In this document: piece after piece, positions 7,484 through 16,017 of the stretch
Layout of the letters: every line of letters starts with the position of its first letter
Numbering within the stretch: the first letter of the stretch is position 1
Source of the DNA: an uncultured Oligoflexia bacterium
Lineage (GTDB): Bacteria; Bdellovibrionota; Bacteriovoracia; Bacteriovoracales; Bacteriovoracaceae
Reading direction: 5' to 3'
DNA length: 35,427 nucleotides
Assembly: GCA_950061135.1 (NCBI GenBank)
Contig: CATLVU010000016.1
Location: 1 to 35,427 of the forward strand
The notes under the pieces: model-generated
Seen by the model: only the letters and a program-made list of their open reading frames with translations
Database searches by the model: none
Told to the model about the DNA's origin: nothing
Made by a program: the position numbers and the translations under genes

Positions 7484-8313
7484 GATGAGTACTTTGAAGT
7501 GTATTTAATTCCAATAAAAATACAAATTAATCCAATGACAGACAAAAAGTTTAAATACTCATCGAAGAAAACGATGCCAGACAAATACGCTAAAACACAA
7601 GTTAAATAATTATAATGTCCAATCTTAGCTGCTTTTTCCTGTTGATAAGCCTTTGTCATAAACACTTGAGCTATTTGAGTTAAAACACCAATCAAAATGA
7701 GAATACAAAACTGCTTAAGGTTGGGATTGACCCATAGCTGGGGTAAAAAAATCAAAGTCAAAGGAATAGTCACTAGAGGAAAGTAGAAAATAACTAATTG
7801 ATGATGAACTTTTTCTCTAAGAAGACGGATCAAATTATAAGCCACCCCTGCAAATAAACTACCTATGACTCCCATTGATAAATAGTAAATAGAGATATTG
7901 GGATCAAAGTTTTTAATAAACAGAACACCAATAAAACAAAGAGCTATAAAGGGTATCTGCTTTATTGAGGGAGGTTCTTTGACGATAAATATAGCAAGAA
8001 TTACTGTAAAAATAGGTGAAAGATAAAGAATACTTATTGCAGCTCCTAAGGGCATATGTTTAATCGTATGAAAATAGAGCATTAATGCCATAGCTCCAAA
8101 AAGACCTCTTAAAAATAGTAATGGAGTGTGATTGTTAAAAACTTTTAGTTTTAGGCGATGAACTACGATTCCACTTAAAAAGAGAGAAACAATTGATCTA
8201 AAAAAAACAATTTGAACCGAGGGAATTCCATCTAAGTATTTAACTAAAACATTGATTGTGCTAAAAAAAAGGCAGGCGAGAATGATATTTTTTACGCCAC
8301 TATTGATTTTCAT
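7480..8313 (-). CDS. EamA/DMT-superfamily transporter
   Basis: About ten transmembrane helices in 277 residues, arranged as two repeated five-helix halves as in the drug/metabolite transporter superfamily (EamA type). Recognisable features are the first helix with ending KYLDGIP, FRSIVSLFL in helix 2, MPLGAAISILYLSPIFTVIL in the middle of the first half, and QVFMTKAYQQEKAAKIGHYN in the second half. Substrate cannot be assigned; family members export amino acids, purines or other metabolites. Its start is only 11 bases from the divergent esterase start and it lacks a ribosome-binding site, so leaderless translation is possible. Confidence 0.85.
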   Translation of the reverse strand: MKINSGVKNIILACLFFSTINVLVKYLDGIPSVQIVFFRSIVSLFLSGIVVHRLKLKVFNNHTPLLFLRGLFGAMALMLYFHTIKHMPLGAAISILYLSPIFTVILAIFIVKEPPSIKQIPFIALCFIGVLFIKNFDPNISIYYLSMGVIGSLFAGVAYNLIRLLREKVHHQLVIFYFPLVTIPLTLIFLPQLWVNPNLKQFCILILIGVLTQIAQVFMTKAYQQEKAAKIGHYNYLTCVLAYLSGIVFFDEYLNFLSVIGLICIFIGIKYTSKYSS

Positions 8314-8324
8314 GGGAGTACTTT

Positions 8325-9017
8325 ATGGGACTAGAGTTAAAAAAATGTGACATAACAAATATTGAATACCTTTACTCAAAAGGTAGAACTACTAAAGCGA
8401 TTTGTCTACTACATGGTTATGGAGCATCGATGCAAGACTTAGCACCATTGGCCAATGAATTAGACCCTCATAATGATTATAATTGGTATTTTTTGAATGG
8501 TGTTCTATCTGTTCCTTTGGGATTTATGATGGAAGGCAGAGCATGGTTTCCAATAGATATGGTCGAATTACAAAGAGCTATTGAAGCGGGGGACTTTAGA
8601 AGTTTTCGTGATTATGATAAGCCTGAGTTTGAAATAGCAGCTAATAAATGTGAAGAGTTTTTAAAGCACCATTTAAGTTCCTATTCAAAAAAAGTTCTAG
8701 GCGGATTTTCACAAGGGGCGATGATCTCAACTCATTTGAGTATGAAAAACTCGGAGTTTTTTGATGGCCTTATCTGTCTTTCAGGAACTTTAATTGCTCA
8801 GAAAAAATTAATTGAATACCTAGAAAAAAGTCGTAAAATTCCTTTTTTTCAATCTCATGGAAAATCAGATCCTGTGCTATCGTATAATCAGGCCAAAGAA
8901 CTTTTTGAATTATTAAAACTGGGAGGACATCAGGGAGAGTTTGTTAGTTTTCAAGGTGCACACGAAATCCCGATGGAAGTTGTCAATAAAACAAAAAATT
9001 TCCTAGCTTCGATATAG
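8325..9017 (+). CDS. Alpha/beta-hydrolase, carboxylesterase/thioesterase type
   Basis: Cytoplasmic serine hydrolase of the phospholipase/carboxylesterase family (Abhydrolase_2, as in YpfH and acyl-protein thioesterases). The nucleophile is Ser129 in GGFSQGAM, the acid Asp182 in SHGKSDPV, and the base His213 in GAHEIP, a complete triad in the usual order. LLHGYGAS near residue 30 supplies the oxyanion hole. There is no signal peptide. Its ribosome-binding site (GGGAG) abuts the start codon of the divergent transporter gene. The natural ester substrate is unknown. Confidence 0.85.
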   Translation: MGLELKKCDITNIEYLYSKGRTTKAICLLHGYGASMQDLAPLANELDPHNDYNWYFLNGVLSVPLGFMMEGRAWFPIDMVELQRAIEAGDFRSFRDYDKPEFEIAANKCEEFLKHHLSSYSKKVLGGFSQGAMISTHLSMKNSEFFDGLICLSGTLIAQKKLIEYLEKSRKIPFFQSHGKSDPVLSYNQAKELFELLKLGGHQGEFVSFQGAHEIPMEVVNKTKNFLASI

Positions 9018-9054
9018 TATAAATTCGCTTAGAATATTAAGACAGGAGATTAAA

Positions 9055-9537
9055 ATGGATCAAAATTTTTGGCGAAAATGTATCGTATGTAAGAATGAAA
9101 TAGCTTTTAGGGCCAAGTATTATAAGTGTTCTGTGAGTTCATGTGATAAAAAAAGGGCACCAGCTCAGTTTTGTTCAGTTTCATGTTGGGATGTTCATCG
9201 TTCTGTTATGAATCATAAAAGTGCCGGTGCTGATGAGTATACATCTCCATCAAAAGAAAAGTGGGCCCAAGAGCAGATGAATTCACCAAAAGTTAGAGTT
9301 GTCAGACCGCAATCATCTCAAGAAAAAATAACGAGTACTAGTTCAGATATGAGTAGTGATGAAGTATTAGTTGTTGTCTCTAAGTTAAAAGCATTTGTAA
9401 AAGAAGCTTTTGATTTGAATACTTCTGCAGATGTTATTCCTGTGCTCTCAGATGTACTGAGAAATGAGTGTCAAAAAGCAAGTCAGTCTGCTCATCGAGA
9501 TGGACGAAAGACTTTAATGGCCCGTGATTTTCGCTAG
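9055..9537 (+). CDS. Zinc-finger plus histone-fold protein
   Basis: Two modules are visible. Residues 9-54 hold a cross-brace-like zinc site: Cys9, Cys12, Cys25, Cys30, Cys40, Cys44, His48 and His54, with FCSVSCWDVH resembling MYND/HIT-type fingers. Residues about 100-160 read as a histone fold: helix KLKAFVKEAF, loop DLNTSADV, a long central helix through SDVLRNECQKASQSAHRDG, then GRKTLMARDF, the classic R-K-T loop and A-x-D start of helix 3 seen in archaeal histones and H4. A Ser-rich linker joins them. Inferred role: DNA or chromatin binding in the cytoplasm. AGGAG lies six to seven bases before the ATG. The gene ends in a shared CTAG with the convergent FecR-like gene. Confidence 0.75.
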   Translation: MDQNFWRKCIVCKNEIAFRAKYYKCSVSSCDKKRAPAQFCSVSCWDVHRSVMNHKSAGADEYTSPSKEKWAQEQMNSPKVRVVRPQSSQEKITSTSSDMSSDEVLVVVSKLKAFVKEAFDLNTSADVIPVLSDVLRNECQKASQSAHRDGRKTLMARDFR

Positions 9538-10175
9538 AACTTTAGATTTTCTTTAATTTTAAATGAGTTTAAAATCTCTTGTTGCTGGACTCTTGATAGG
9601 ATTGTAGGGCTTGAAGGGGAGTCACTATATTTTTCAACATAGCTATATTCCATATTCTCAAGCATTGTTTCCTCTCCAATTTGATTTTTCTTGTAAAAGA
9701 TTGCAGGGCCCTTGATATTTAAAATAGATGTTCGCTGAATTAATGGACTATAGATGGCAATCATCTTGTTTTCTTTTAATTCGATCTTTGCATTTGAAGT
9801 CATTACAAACATTTTAAAGGCCATAGAACTTTGTTTGAATAAAGTTTTTATATAACCTTTGTGTAATGTTAAGTAATAAGCTTTTTGAGATGGCTCATAC
9901 TTGATACTAACCTTTGATTCTGAACCTATTTTTATATAACTTAAAGGGTTTTTCAGCTCTATTGTCACATATGTATTATCAAAAGTTAGAATAGAAGTGT
10001 CGTTAGATATTTTCAGACCTTCTTTTGGGTCATCTAATTTATGACTACCATTCAGGATAGATGATGAGCCTTTGTATTTTATAACCTCTCCGATTTGTGC
10101 GAAGAGGTTATTAGTATTAAAAAGTAAAATTAGAATAATGAATGATTTAATCAATTGAAAAATTCTCCATTTCAT
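9534..10175 (-). CDS. Small periplasmic FecR-like domain protein
   Basis: A signal peptide (ending LFAQ) precedes a beta-rich domain that follows the FecR periplasmic pattern: IGEVIKYKGSSSIL, then GLKISNDTSILTFDNTY, YIKIGSESKVSI and LHKGYIKTLF. The usual continuation into a GIRGT-type motif is missing, so it is a divergent or shortened member. The gene begins inside the end of acnB (29-base overlap). A TTG at 10154, with GGAG ten bases before it, is an alternative start that would give a shorter signal. Co-transcription with acnB is likely; a functional tie to aconitase is not evident. Confidence 0.6.
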   Translation of the reverse strand: MKWRIFQLIKSFIILILLFNTNNLFAQIGEVIKYKGSSSILNGSHKLDDPKEGLKISNDTSILTFDNTYVTIELKNPLSYIKIGSESKVSIKYEPSQKAYYLTLHKGYIKTLFKQSSMAFKMFVMTSNAKIELKENKMIAIYSPLIQRTSILNIKGPAIFYKKNQIGEETMLENMEYSYVEKYSDSPSSPTILSRVQQQEILNSFKIKENLKF

Positions 10176-12711
10176 GAAAATTCATATAACGATAAATGCT
10201 ATCAAATTTTTCTTCAAGTGGCTTTTGTGCCATTGCCAAATATTCTTGAACTGTAGGAATTTTTCCCATGATAGCACTAACTGCTGCCAGCTCTGCAGAG
10301 GCAAGATAAACTCTGGCTTCTTTACCCATTCTATTATTAAAGTTTCTAGTTGAAGTGGATAAAACAGTCGCTCCGTCTTTTACTCTTGCTTGGTTCCCCA
10401 TGCATAGAGAGCATCCTGGAATTTCAATTCTAGCACCTGCAGCAGCAAATCGTGAGTAATATCCTTCTCTTGCTAATAGGTCCGCATCCATCTTTGTAGG
10501 TGGACAGACCCATAGTCTTGCATCTGCTTGACCTTGTCCTTCCATGATTTCAGCAGCTGCTCTAAAGTGTCCAATATTAAGCATACAACTTCCGATAAAA
10601 ACTTCATCGATTTTGTCACCAGCGACGTCACTAAGTTTTTTAACGTCATCTGGATCATTCGGACAAGCTAAAATAGGTTCCTTCATTTCATTAAGATCAA
10701 TATCAATAACAGCAGCGTACTCTGCATTATTATCAGCTTCCATTAACTCGCCGTTTTTTATCCAGTCATTGACGCTGTCGATTCTTTTTTGAAGAGTTTC
10801 TTTATCTTCGAAACCATTCTCGATCATTGATTCCATAAGTTTTACGTTTGAACTTAGATATTCAACGACAGTCTCTCTTGAGAGCTTAATTGTTGAGGCT
10901 GCTGCACTTCTCTCAGCTGTTGCATCAGTTAACTCAAAAGCTTGTTCTAATTTTAAATCAGGAAGCCCTTCCATCTCTAAAATTTTTCCTGCAAAAATAT
11001 TCTTTTTGTTTTTCTTTTCAACAGTTAAGTATCCTTGCTCGATTGCAGCGTAAGGAATCATATTTACAACATCTCTTAAGGTTACCCCAGGCTGAAGTTC
11101 ACCTTTAAATCTTACAAGAACCGATTCAGGCATATCAAGAGGCATAACTCCAAGTGCTGCTGCAAATGCAACAAGTCCTGATCCAGCAGGAAATGAAATA
11201 CCTAGAGGAAATCTAGTGTGAGAGTCTCCTCCTGTCCCAACAGTATCAGGTATTAATAATCTATTAAGCCAAGAATGAATAATCCCATCACCCGGTCTTA
11301 AAGAAACACCACCTCTTTGAGTAATATATGTTGGAAGATCAGCGTGAGTCGTTATATCTGATTGTTTTGGGTATGCAGCTGTATGACAGAAAGACTGCAT
11401 AACTAAGTCCGCATTGAAACGAAGACAAGCAAGTTCCGTCATTTCACTTGCAGTCATAGGCCCTGTCGTATCTTGGGAGCCAACAGTGGTCATCACAGGA
11501 AGACATGAAGTTCCTGGGAGAATCCCGTCGACTCCACAAGCTTGGCCAACCATTTTTTGAGCAAGTGTATATCCTTGGCCATCTTTTGCTTTAGTTACAT
11601 GAGCTTTTGCAAAAATTCCACTCTCTTCAACATCACTTAGTCCTAAGGCCGCTCTTGCTTTTGCTGTTAACATCTTTCCAATTATAAGAGGTACTCTACC
11701 TCCAGCTTTGTATTCATCTAAAAGAGTCGATGGCTTTATATCATAGCTTGTTATCTCGGCACCTGACTCATCAAGAATTTTACCTTCTAAAGGTTTTACA
11801 GTGATGACCATTCCTGTTTCTAATTTTGAAACATCTGCTTGAATTGGTAATGCACCAGAGTCCTCAGCTGTATTAAAAAAGATTGGAGCGATAGTTGATC
11901 CTATGACGATTCCACCACGCCTTTTATTTGGAACATATGGGATGTCCTCTCCAATATGCCAGATCAAAGAGTTACAAGCAGACTTACGAGAAGAACCAGT
12001 ACCAACAACATCACCAACAAATGAAACAGGTAGTTTAAATTTCTTTTCAAGGTCATCTATTTCTTTTGGACCGTTAGGAAATAAAACTCCTCCCATTACA
12101 TTTGCATGAAGAGGAATGTCAGCACGAGTATAGGCAAATTGAGCAGGAGAGAAGTCATCTGTGTTAATTTCTCCTCCGACTTTATAAACTACTGTTTTTA
12201 TCTCTTCAGGAATGGCAGGCTTATCTGTAAACCATTGAGCTTCGGCCCATGATTTAATTATATCCTTTGCAAACTCATTACCCGAATCTGCAATTGCTTT
12301 TACTTCATCAAAAACATTTACCGCTAGAACAAGTTGTTTAAGTTCTTCAGCTGCTAATGGGGCTAGAGTTGAATCAGCGGACTTTACAACGTCAATCAAT
12401 CCTTGAAGATTATATCCACCAATCATTGTTCCTAGAATTTCTATTGCATGTTTTTTATCGATAAGATCACATTTGAATGAGTCTTTTATAATGCCAACTA
12501 GAAAACCAGCTTTTACTTGAGCAGCTGGATCAACTCCAGGGTTAATTCTGTTTTTAAATAAATCAAGAAGTTCCTGACCTTTACCTTCGGGAATATTTTG
12601 AAGCAATTCTACAACTTGTTCAGTTTGCTTTTTAGTTAAAGCTAGTGGAGGTACGCCTTCTTTAGAACGCTCCGCAACGTGGTTTTGATACTCTGTAAAA
12701 AAGTCAGTCAT
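10147..12711 (-). CDS. acnB: Aconitate hydratase B
   Basis: Bifunctional aconitase / 2-methylisocitrate dehydratase of the TCA cycle, isomerising citrate to isocitrate with a [4Fe-4S] cluster. At 854 aa it has the AcnB length and order: N-terminal HEAT-like domain (1-160), swivelling domain (about 160-380, with GDVVGTGSSRKS), then catalytic domains. Cluster cysteines are seen in FIGSCMLNIGH (about 708) and PGCSLCMGNQ (about 766 and 769). TTVGSQDTTGPMT and VGTGGDSHTRFP are active-site segments. AAGGAAAG precedes the ATG. Antisense reading frames inside it are shadows. Confidence 0.97.
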   Translation of the reverse strand: MTDFFTEYQNHVAERSKEGVPPLALTKKQTEQVVELLQNIPEGKGQELLDLFKNRINPGVDPAAQVKAGFLVGIIKDSFKCDLIDKKHAIEILGTMIGGYNLQGLIDVVKSADSTLAPLAAEELKQLVLAVNVFDEVKAIADSGNEFAKDIIKSWAEAQWFTDKPAIPEEIKTVVYKVGGEINTDDFSPAQFAYTRADIPLHANVMGGVLFPNGPKEIDDLEKKFKLPVSFVGDVVGTGSSRKSACNSLIWHIGEDIPYVPNKRRGGIVIGSTIAPIFFNTAEDSGALPIQADVSKLETGMVITVKPLEGKILDESGAEITSYDIKPSTLLDEYKAGGRVPLIIGKMLTAKARAALGLSDVEESGIFAKAHVTKAKDGQGYTLAQKMVGQACGVDGILPGTSCLPVMTTVGSQDTTGPMTASEMTELACLRFNADLVMQSFCHTAAYPKQSDITTHADLPTYITQRGGVSLRPGDGIIHSWLNRLLIPDTVGTGGDSHTRFPLGISFPAGSGLVAFAAALGVMPLDMPESVLVRFKGELQPGVTLRDVVNMIPYAAIEQGYLTVEKKNKKNIFAGKILEMEGLPDLKLEQAFELTDATAERSAAASTIKLSRETVVEYLSSNVKLMESMIENGFEDKETLQKRIDSVNDWIKNGELMEADNNAEYAAVIDIDLNEMKEPILACPNDPDDVKKLSDVAGDKIDEVFIGSCMLNIGHFRAAAEIMEGQGQADARLWVCPPTKMDADLLAREGYYSRFAAAGARIEIPGCSLCMGNQARVKDGATVLSTSTRNFNNRMGKEARVYLASAELAAVSAIMGKIPTVQEYLAMAQKPLEEKFDSIYRYMNFHEMENFSID

Positions 12712-12800
12712 AATCTTTCCTTCTAAATAATGATTTTTGCGTCATTATAGCTCAAAGCTTTCAATTAATAAAATGGATAATTTATGACGATAAGCTTTCT

Positions 12801-13508
12801 ATGAAAGAAAAAAAGTCATTTAAACTTTTTATATTGCTCTTTGTTATTTCAGGTATGGCTTATTGGGGATATCTCAATTTCTTGGTCGACTCACATGTGA
12901 ATGAAGTGGAAGAGATAAAAAAGGTGGACATGTCTGTGAACAAAGAAAAGAGTCTTGAACGTAAACTTGCATCTAGTCCTCGTAACTTAAAACAAGATTA
13001 TAAATTAGATGAAGATATAAGGGTCACTTTTCAAGCTCGTAAAAAAGAAAAGTTTGAACAAAAGAAACTGTTAGAAAAAATGAAGGTTTCAGTGCCGCCA
13101 TTTCCTCATAAAGATGGTTATCATCTTGTAGAGGATTATGTCGCTATTGAAGCCAATAAAGATACAATCGAACAATATCCCTTTGCATTTGAAAAATTAG
13201 GGCATTTATTAATTCCTAAAACAGAAGCTGCTAGCGATGAAAACTTTGCTTTGCTTTATAATGATAATAGTAAAACGTTAGCAATTGTAACTGGAGTGGT
13301 GAAAGTTACATTCAAAGATCGAATATATTATGATTTGGGATTTTTTGATAATTACGAATCAGCTACTGAATACGAAAGAATAAATAAGGTTTTTTTCAAG
13401 TTTTCTAACTTTCAGCAGGCCCAGGCCGCTTTAGACTTTGCTAAAAATTCAGACACAGTAAAAAGAGCTGATTTGGAATTAATAGAGTATGAACGAGGAG
13501 CGAGGTAA
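12801..13508 (+). CDS. Membrane-anchored periplasmic protein, unknown function
   Basis: Not recognised. A short basic N-terminus is followed by one transmembrane helix (about residues 9-28), a charged Lys/Glu-rich linker (about 30-95, probably helical and flexible), and a folded C-terminal domain of about 130 residues (from YHLVEDYVAIEAN). The layout is N-in/C-out with the domain in the periplasm. It is transcribed divergently from acnB with 89 bases between starts. There is no obvious terminator before the convergent gene at 13678. Confidence 0.65.
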   Translation: MKEKKSFKLFILLFVISGMAYWGYLNFLVDSHVNEVEEIKKVDMSVNKEKSLERKLASSPRNLKQDYKLDEDIRVTFQARKKEKFEQKKLLEKMKVSVPPFPHKDGYHLVEDYVAIEANKDTIEQYPFAFEKLGHLLIPKTEAASDENFALLYNDNSKTLAIVTGVVKVTFKDRIYYDLGFFDNYESATEYERINKVFFKFSNFQQAQAALDFAKNSDTVKRADLELIEYERGAR

Positions 13509-13677
13509 TTATTTCATCAGACTGATAATGATGAATAATTGCAATGAAAAAGCGCACATTGAAAGGCAAAAATATAAAGTATTTTTTTTGAAATTAGGTT
13601 TGTTCTCTTGTTGCTTCATCTGACAAACTTAACACGATATGTTGTAAGCTGGTAGTCTTAGTGAAGATCTTACAAAC

Positions 13678-14337
13678 CTACAGTAGACGAGACATTGTTT
13701 TAGAACTGCAATTACTCCCTAGGTTATTGTTTCTTAATGAACAGGCCACTGACTGGTAGCTCCAGTGATTAAATAGTTTTGATTTGGTCATTGCTTTGTA
13801 ACTAAAACTTATTGAATCATTTGTTTCCTGAAATAAACTATTTTCCGCAGAAATTTTTAATTTACTAGAGTTTAAAAAACTAGTGCTAGACCAGGATTGG
13901 TTGATACCAAGTTTTGTTACCAGCTTGTCATTAGAGTCAAATTTACTAGTGAATACTATCGATTCGATATTATTGTTAGAGCTTGAGATGAATAAATTGT
14001 ATAGGCCGATTTCACCTGTGATATTTTTGTTATGTGAAAGTAAAATCCGTAAGTCTTCACCACCATCTAGTTGAGAATCATTTGATAACTGCTGAGCACA
14101 TCTGCCAGTGATCTCATAATTTTTGGAAGATGATTTACCTGTCTCAATAACTGCAACTTCAAATTTATGATAAACAGTACTCTGAGGCTTTAGTATTTTT
14201 TGTGTATAGTTTTCGCAGACGATGAAAGCTAAAGCATTTAAGTTCTTGTAATTGCTTTCAAATTTTCCAGCTAAAGCCGATCCAGCGAACGAGCAGCAAA
14301 GCAATATTATGAACGAGTAGAACTTGGTTGTTTTCAT
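13678..14337 (-). CDS. Secreted protein, unknown function
   Basis: Not recognised. A signal peptide (MKTTKFYSFIILLCCSFAGS to ALAGK) precedes a mature domain of about 195 residues rich in Ser and Asn. The four cysteines in the mature part (in IVCENY, GRCAQQ, VACSLR and SNCSSK) suggest two disulfides. Many alternating hydrophobic residues suggest beta structure. The start lacks a good ribosome-binding site. The gene is flanked on both sides by non-coding gaps of about 170 and 260 bases. Confidence 0.65.
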   Translation of the reverse strand: MKTTKFYSFIILLCCSFAGSALAGKFESNYKNLNALAFIVCENYTQKILKPQSTVYHKFEVAVIETGKSSSKNYEITGRCAQQLSNDSQLDGGEDLRILLSHNKNITGEIGLYNLFISSSNNNIESIVFTSKFDSNDKLVTKLGINQSWSSTSFLNSSKLKISAENSLFQETNDSISFSYKAMTKSKLFNHWSYQSVACSLRNNNLGSNCSSKTMSRLL

Positions 14338-14595
14338 GTAAGTATTATCTCAAATTTCAGGTAAAATATCAGCCAACTCGAAAAACTTATAAGGGGCCGT
14401 ATAGGGATTAGACAGTAGTTGCGCTGCCATCTAAAATGGTCATTTTGAAATAATTCCTTAAACACGATTATCGATAACTCATTGAAATTTAAAGGTATCG
14501 ATAAAGCTCATCTGTCCTGTTGCATAATGAAAATACTTTAACAATTGATTTTGTTCTGCCGATAAGGTTGTAGAACAGAACTTTAGGATGAAGAT
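14338..14595. promoter_or_regulatory. Divergent gap with repeated TATCGATAA
   Basis: The 258-base divergent region between the secreted protein and the FecR gene has no ORF. It holds two copies of TATCGATAA (14469-14477 and 14496-14504, 27 bases apart) and a 6-bp inverted repeat TGTTCT / AGAACA (14552-14557 and 14572-14577) just before the FecR gene. These could be operator sites, but no regulator is recognised for them. Confidence 0.25.
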
Positions 14596-15951
14596 ATGAA
14601 AGCTTTATTATTATTTATTTCAGTACTCTCAATTAGTTTAATTGCTCTATCAAATCAAGATAGTAAAAAAGTCGCGATAGTTAAGATGTTGAGAGGAAAA
14701 GCTCAGGCAATTAGTCCCGCAGGGAAAACCTTAGACTTAAAAAAGGGTTCTTGGCTTCAGGAAGGTTCAATCATTGAAACCTCGGCTAAGAGTTTTGTAA
14801 AGCTAGGATTTATTGATAAGTCTTCTATGAACGTAGGTCCTAAATCAAAACTTAAAATTGAAAAATTTAGTAAAAAAGAAGCAGGTGTTATAAACGTTTT
14901 ATCTGGAAAAATTCGTTCTGAAGTCACAAAGAATTATTTAGATATGGAAAAAAACAAATCAAAGCTTTTTGTTAAATCTAAAAATGCTGTTATGGGGATT
15001 AGGGGAACAGATTTCTTATTCTCAACCAATCCAAAAACAAAAGCGACAACGGCAGTTCTATTCGAAGGTTCAGTTGTTTTTAAAAAATTGGATAAAAAAG
15101 ACAATTTAAGAGACCTAGAAAGTATTGTTAATAAAGGTAGAAGAATTAATCCAGGTGAGTTTTCTGTTGCAGATAAAAAACGTTCAAAAACAACAGTTCC
15201 TGCCAAATTAAGTTCAAAGCAATTTTCAAATTTATTTAAAAATAAAGATTTCGTTCAAGACGATTCAAGCGCTGTTCAACAGAAAAAAGCTAAGTCAGTT
15301 GTCCCTCCGGGATTAACAGGTCTTGCTGTTCAAGGAGAAAGCGAAGTAATTAAAGAGAAAGTTCAAGCTTTTGTTCCTGATATTGCAAATAAAGAGGTAA
15401 CTAAAGAAGCTTTTGAACTGAGTAAAGGCTTTGTTAAAGGTGAGGATATTAAACCTGCCGATGGTTCGGTAGTACATATTGATACAGGGATGGTAATTCC
15501 TGTTTCTAAAGATGCAACTTTTGACCAGTCAAAAGGAGAGTGGGTAAGTAGTTCAATGGGAACGATTACTCCTTCGGGAGATTATTTACCACCTGAAGGG
15601 TTTAAGGTCTCAGATGATGGAAAAATGTTAAAAATTGATGGAAACGTTGTTAAAGAAGTTATTGTTGATATTCAACCGGTAGATAAGCAAGTTCCGTTAG
15701 AGGATCAAAAAGAAATCGTTTATACCAAAGAATCTGATAGAGATTCTTCAGATGACAGTAAGGATGGACCTGAGCCTGCTAGTATAAACGAAGATGAAGC
15801 ATCAAAAGAAGATGATCAAGTATTAGAGCGAACTCCAACTCCTGGAGACGAAGGTTTTATTTCACCAGTTGAGCAAAACCCAACAAAAACAAATACTAGT
15901 TTTGGAACAAGCACAAAAACGAAAGTAAAATTCCAAGTAAACGAGCAATAA
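14596..15951 (+). CDS. Secreted FecR-domain protein with long acidic tail
   Basis: A signal peptide (1-19) precedes a FecR domain (about 25-165) with GSWLQEGSIIETS, FIDKSSMNVGPKSKLKI, VLSGKIRSEV and the diagnostic NAVMGIRGTDFLFS. The remaining 280 residues are low-complexity, with acidic and Pro-rich runs and a short domain-like piece (DTGMVIPVSKDATFDQ to GKMLKIDG). No TonB or sigma-factor partner is nearby, so this is not a classic FecR anti-sigma factor; stand-alone FecR domains are common in secreted surface proteins. It lies 66 bases before the TPR/barrel gene in the same direction. Confidence 0.8.
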   Translation: MKALLLFISVLSISLIALSNQDSKKVAIVKMLRGKAQAISPAGKTLDLKKGSWLQEGSIIETSAKSFVKLGFIDKSSMNVGPKSKLKIEKFSKKEAGVINVLSGKIRSEVTKNYLDMEKNKSKLFVKSKNAVMGIRGTDFLFSTNPKTKATTAVLFEGSVVFKKLDKKDNLRDLESIVNKGRRINPGEFSVADKKRSKTTVPAKLSSKQFSNLFKNKDFVQDDSSAVQQKKAKSVVPPGLTGLAVQGESEVIKEKVQAFVPDIANKEVTKEAFELSKGFVKGEDIKPADGSVVHIDTGMVIPVSKDATFDQSKGEWVSSSMGTITPSGDYLPPEGFKVSDDGKMLKIDGNVVKEVIVDIQPVDKQVPLEDQKEIVYTKESDRDSSDDSKDGPEPASINEDEASKEDDQVLERTPTPGDEGFISPVEQNPTKTNTSFGTSTKTKVKFQVNEQ

Positions 15952-15959
15952 TTACCAGA

Positions 15960-15988
15960 TTACAACAACATAGCTTTTCTCTTATAAT
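15960..15988 (+). promoter_or_regulatory. Candidate promoter for the TPR/barrel gene
   Basis: TTACAA (15960-15965), a 17-base spacer, then a perfect TATAAT (15983-15988), in the 66-base gap after the FecR gene. It would give the barrel gene its own transcript starting near 15995. Confidence 0.4.
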
Positions 15989-16017
15989 TTAGTAAATCTA
16001 GATTTTAGGGAAAGGCC

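Noticed and set aside
10473-12109. Several plus- and minus-strand frames inside acnB
   Set aside because: All are out-of-frame shadows of a full-length, motif-complete aconitase; none has a ribosome-binding site or recognisable product.
13509-13677. Gap between convergent genes with AT-rich near-palindromes (about 13510-13541; and TTGTAAG / CTTACAA near 13640-13675)
   Set aside because: Stems are AT-rich or widely spaced, and no U-tract follows. They do not qualify as terminators or RNA genes with confidence. No ORF seen.
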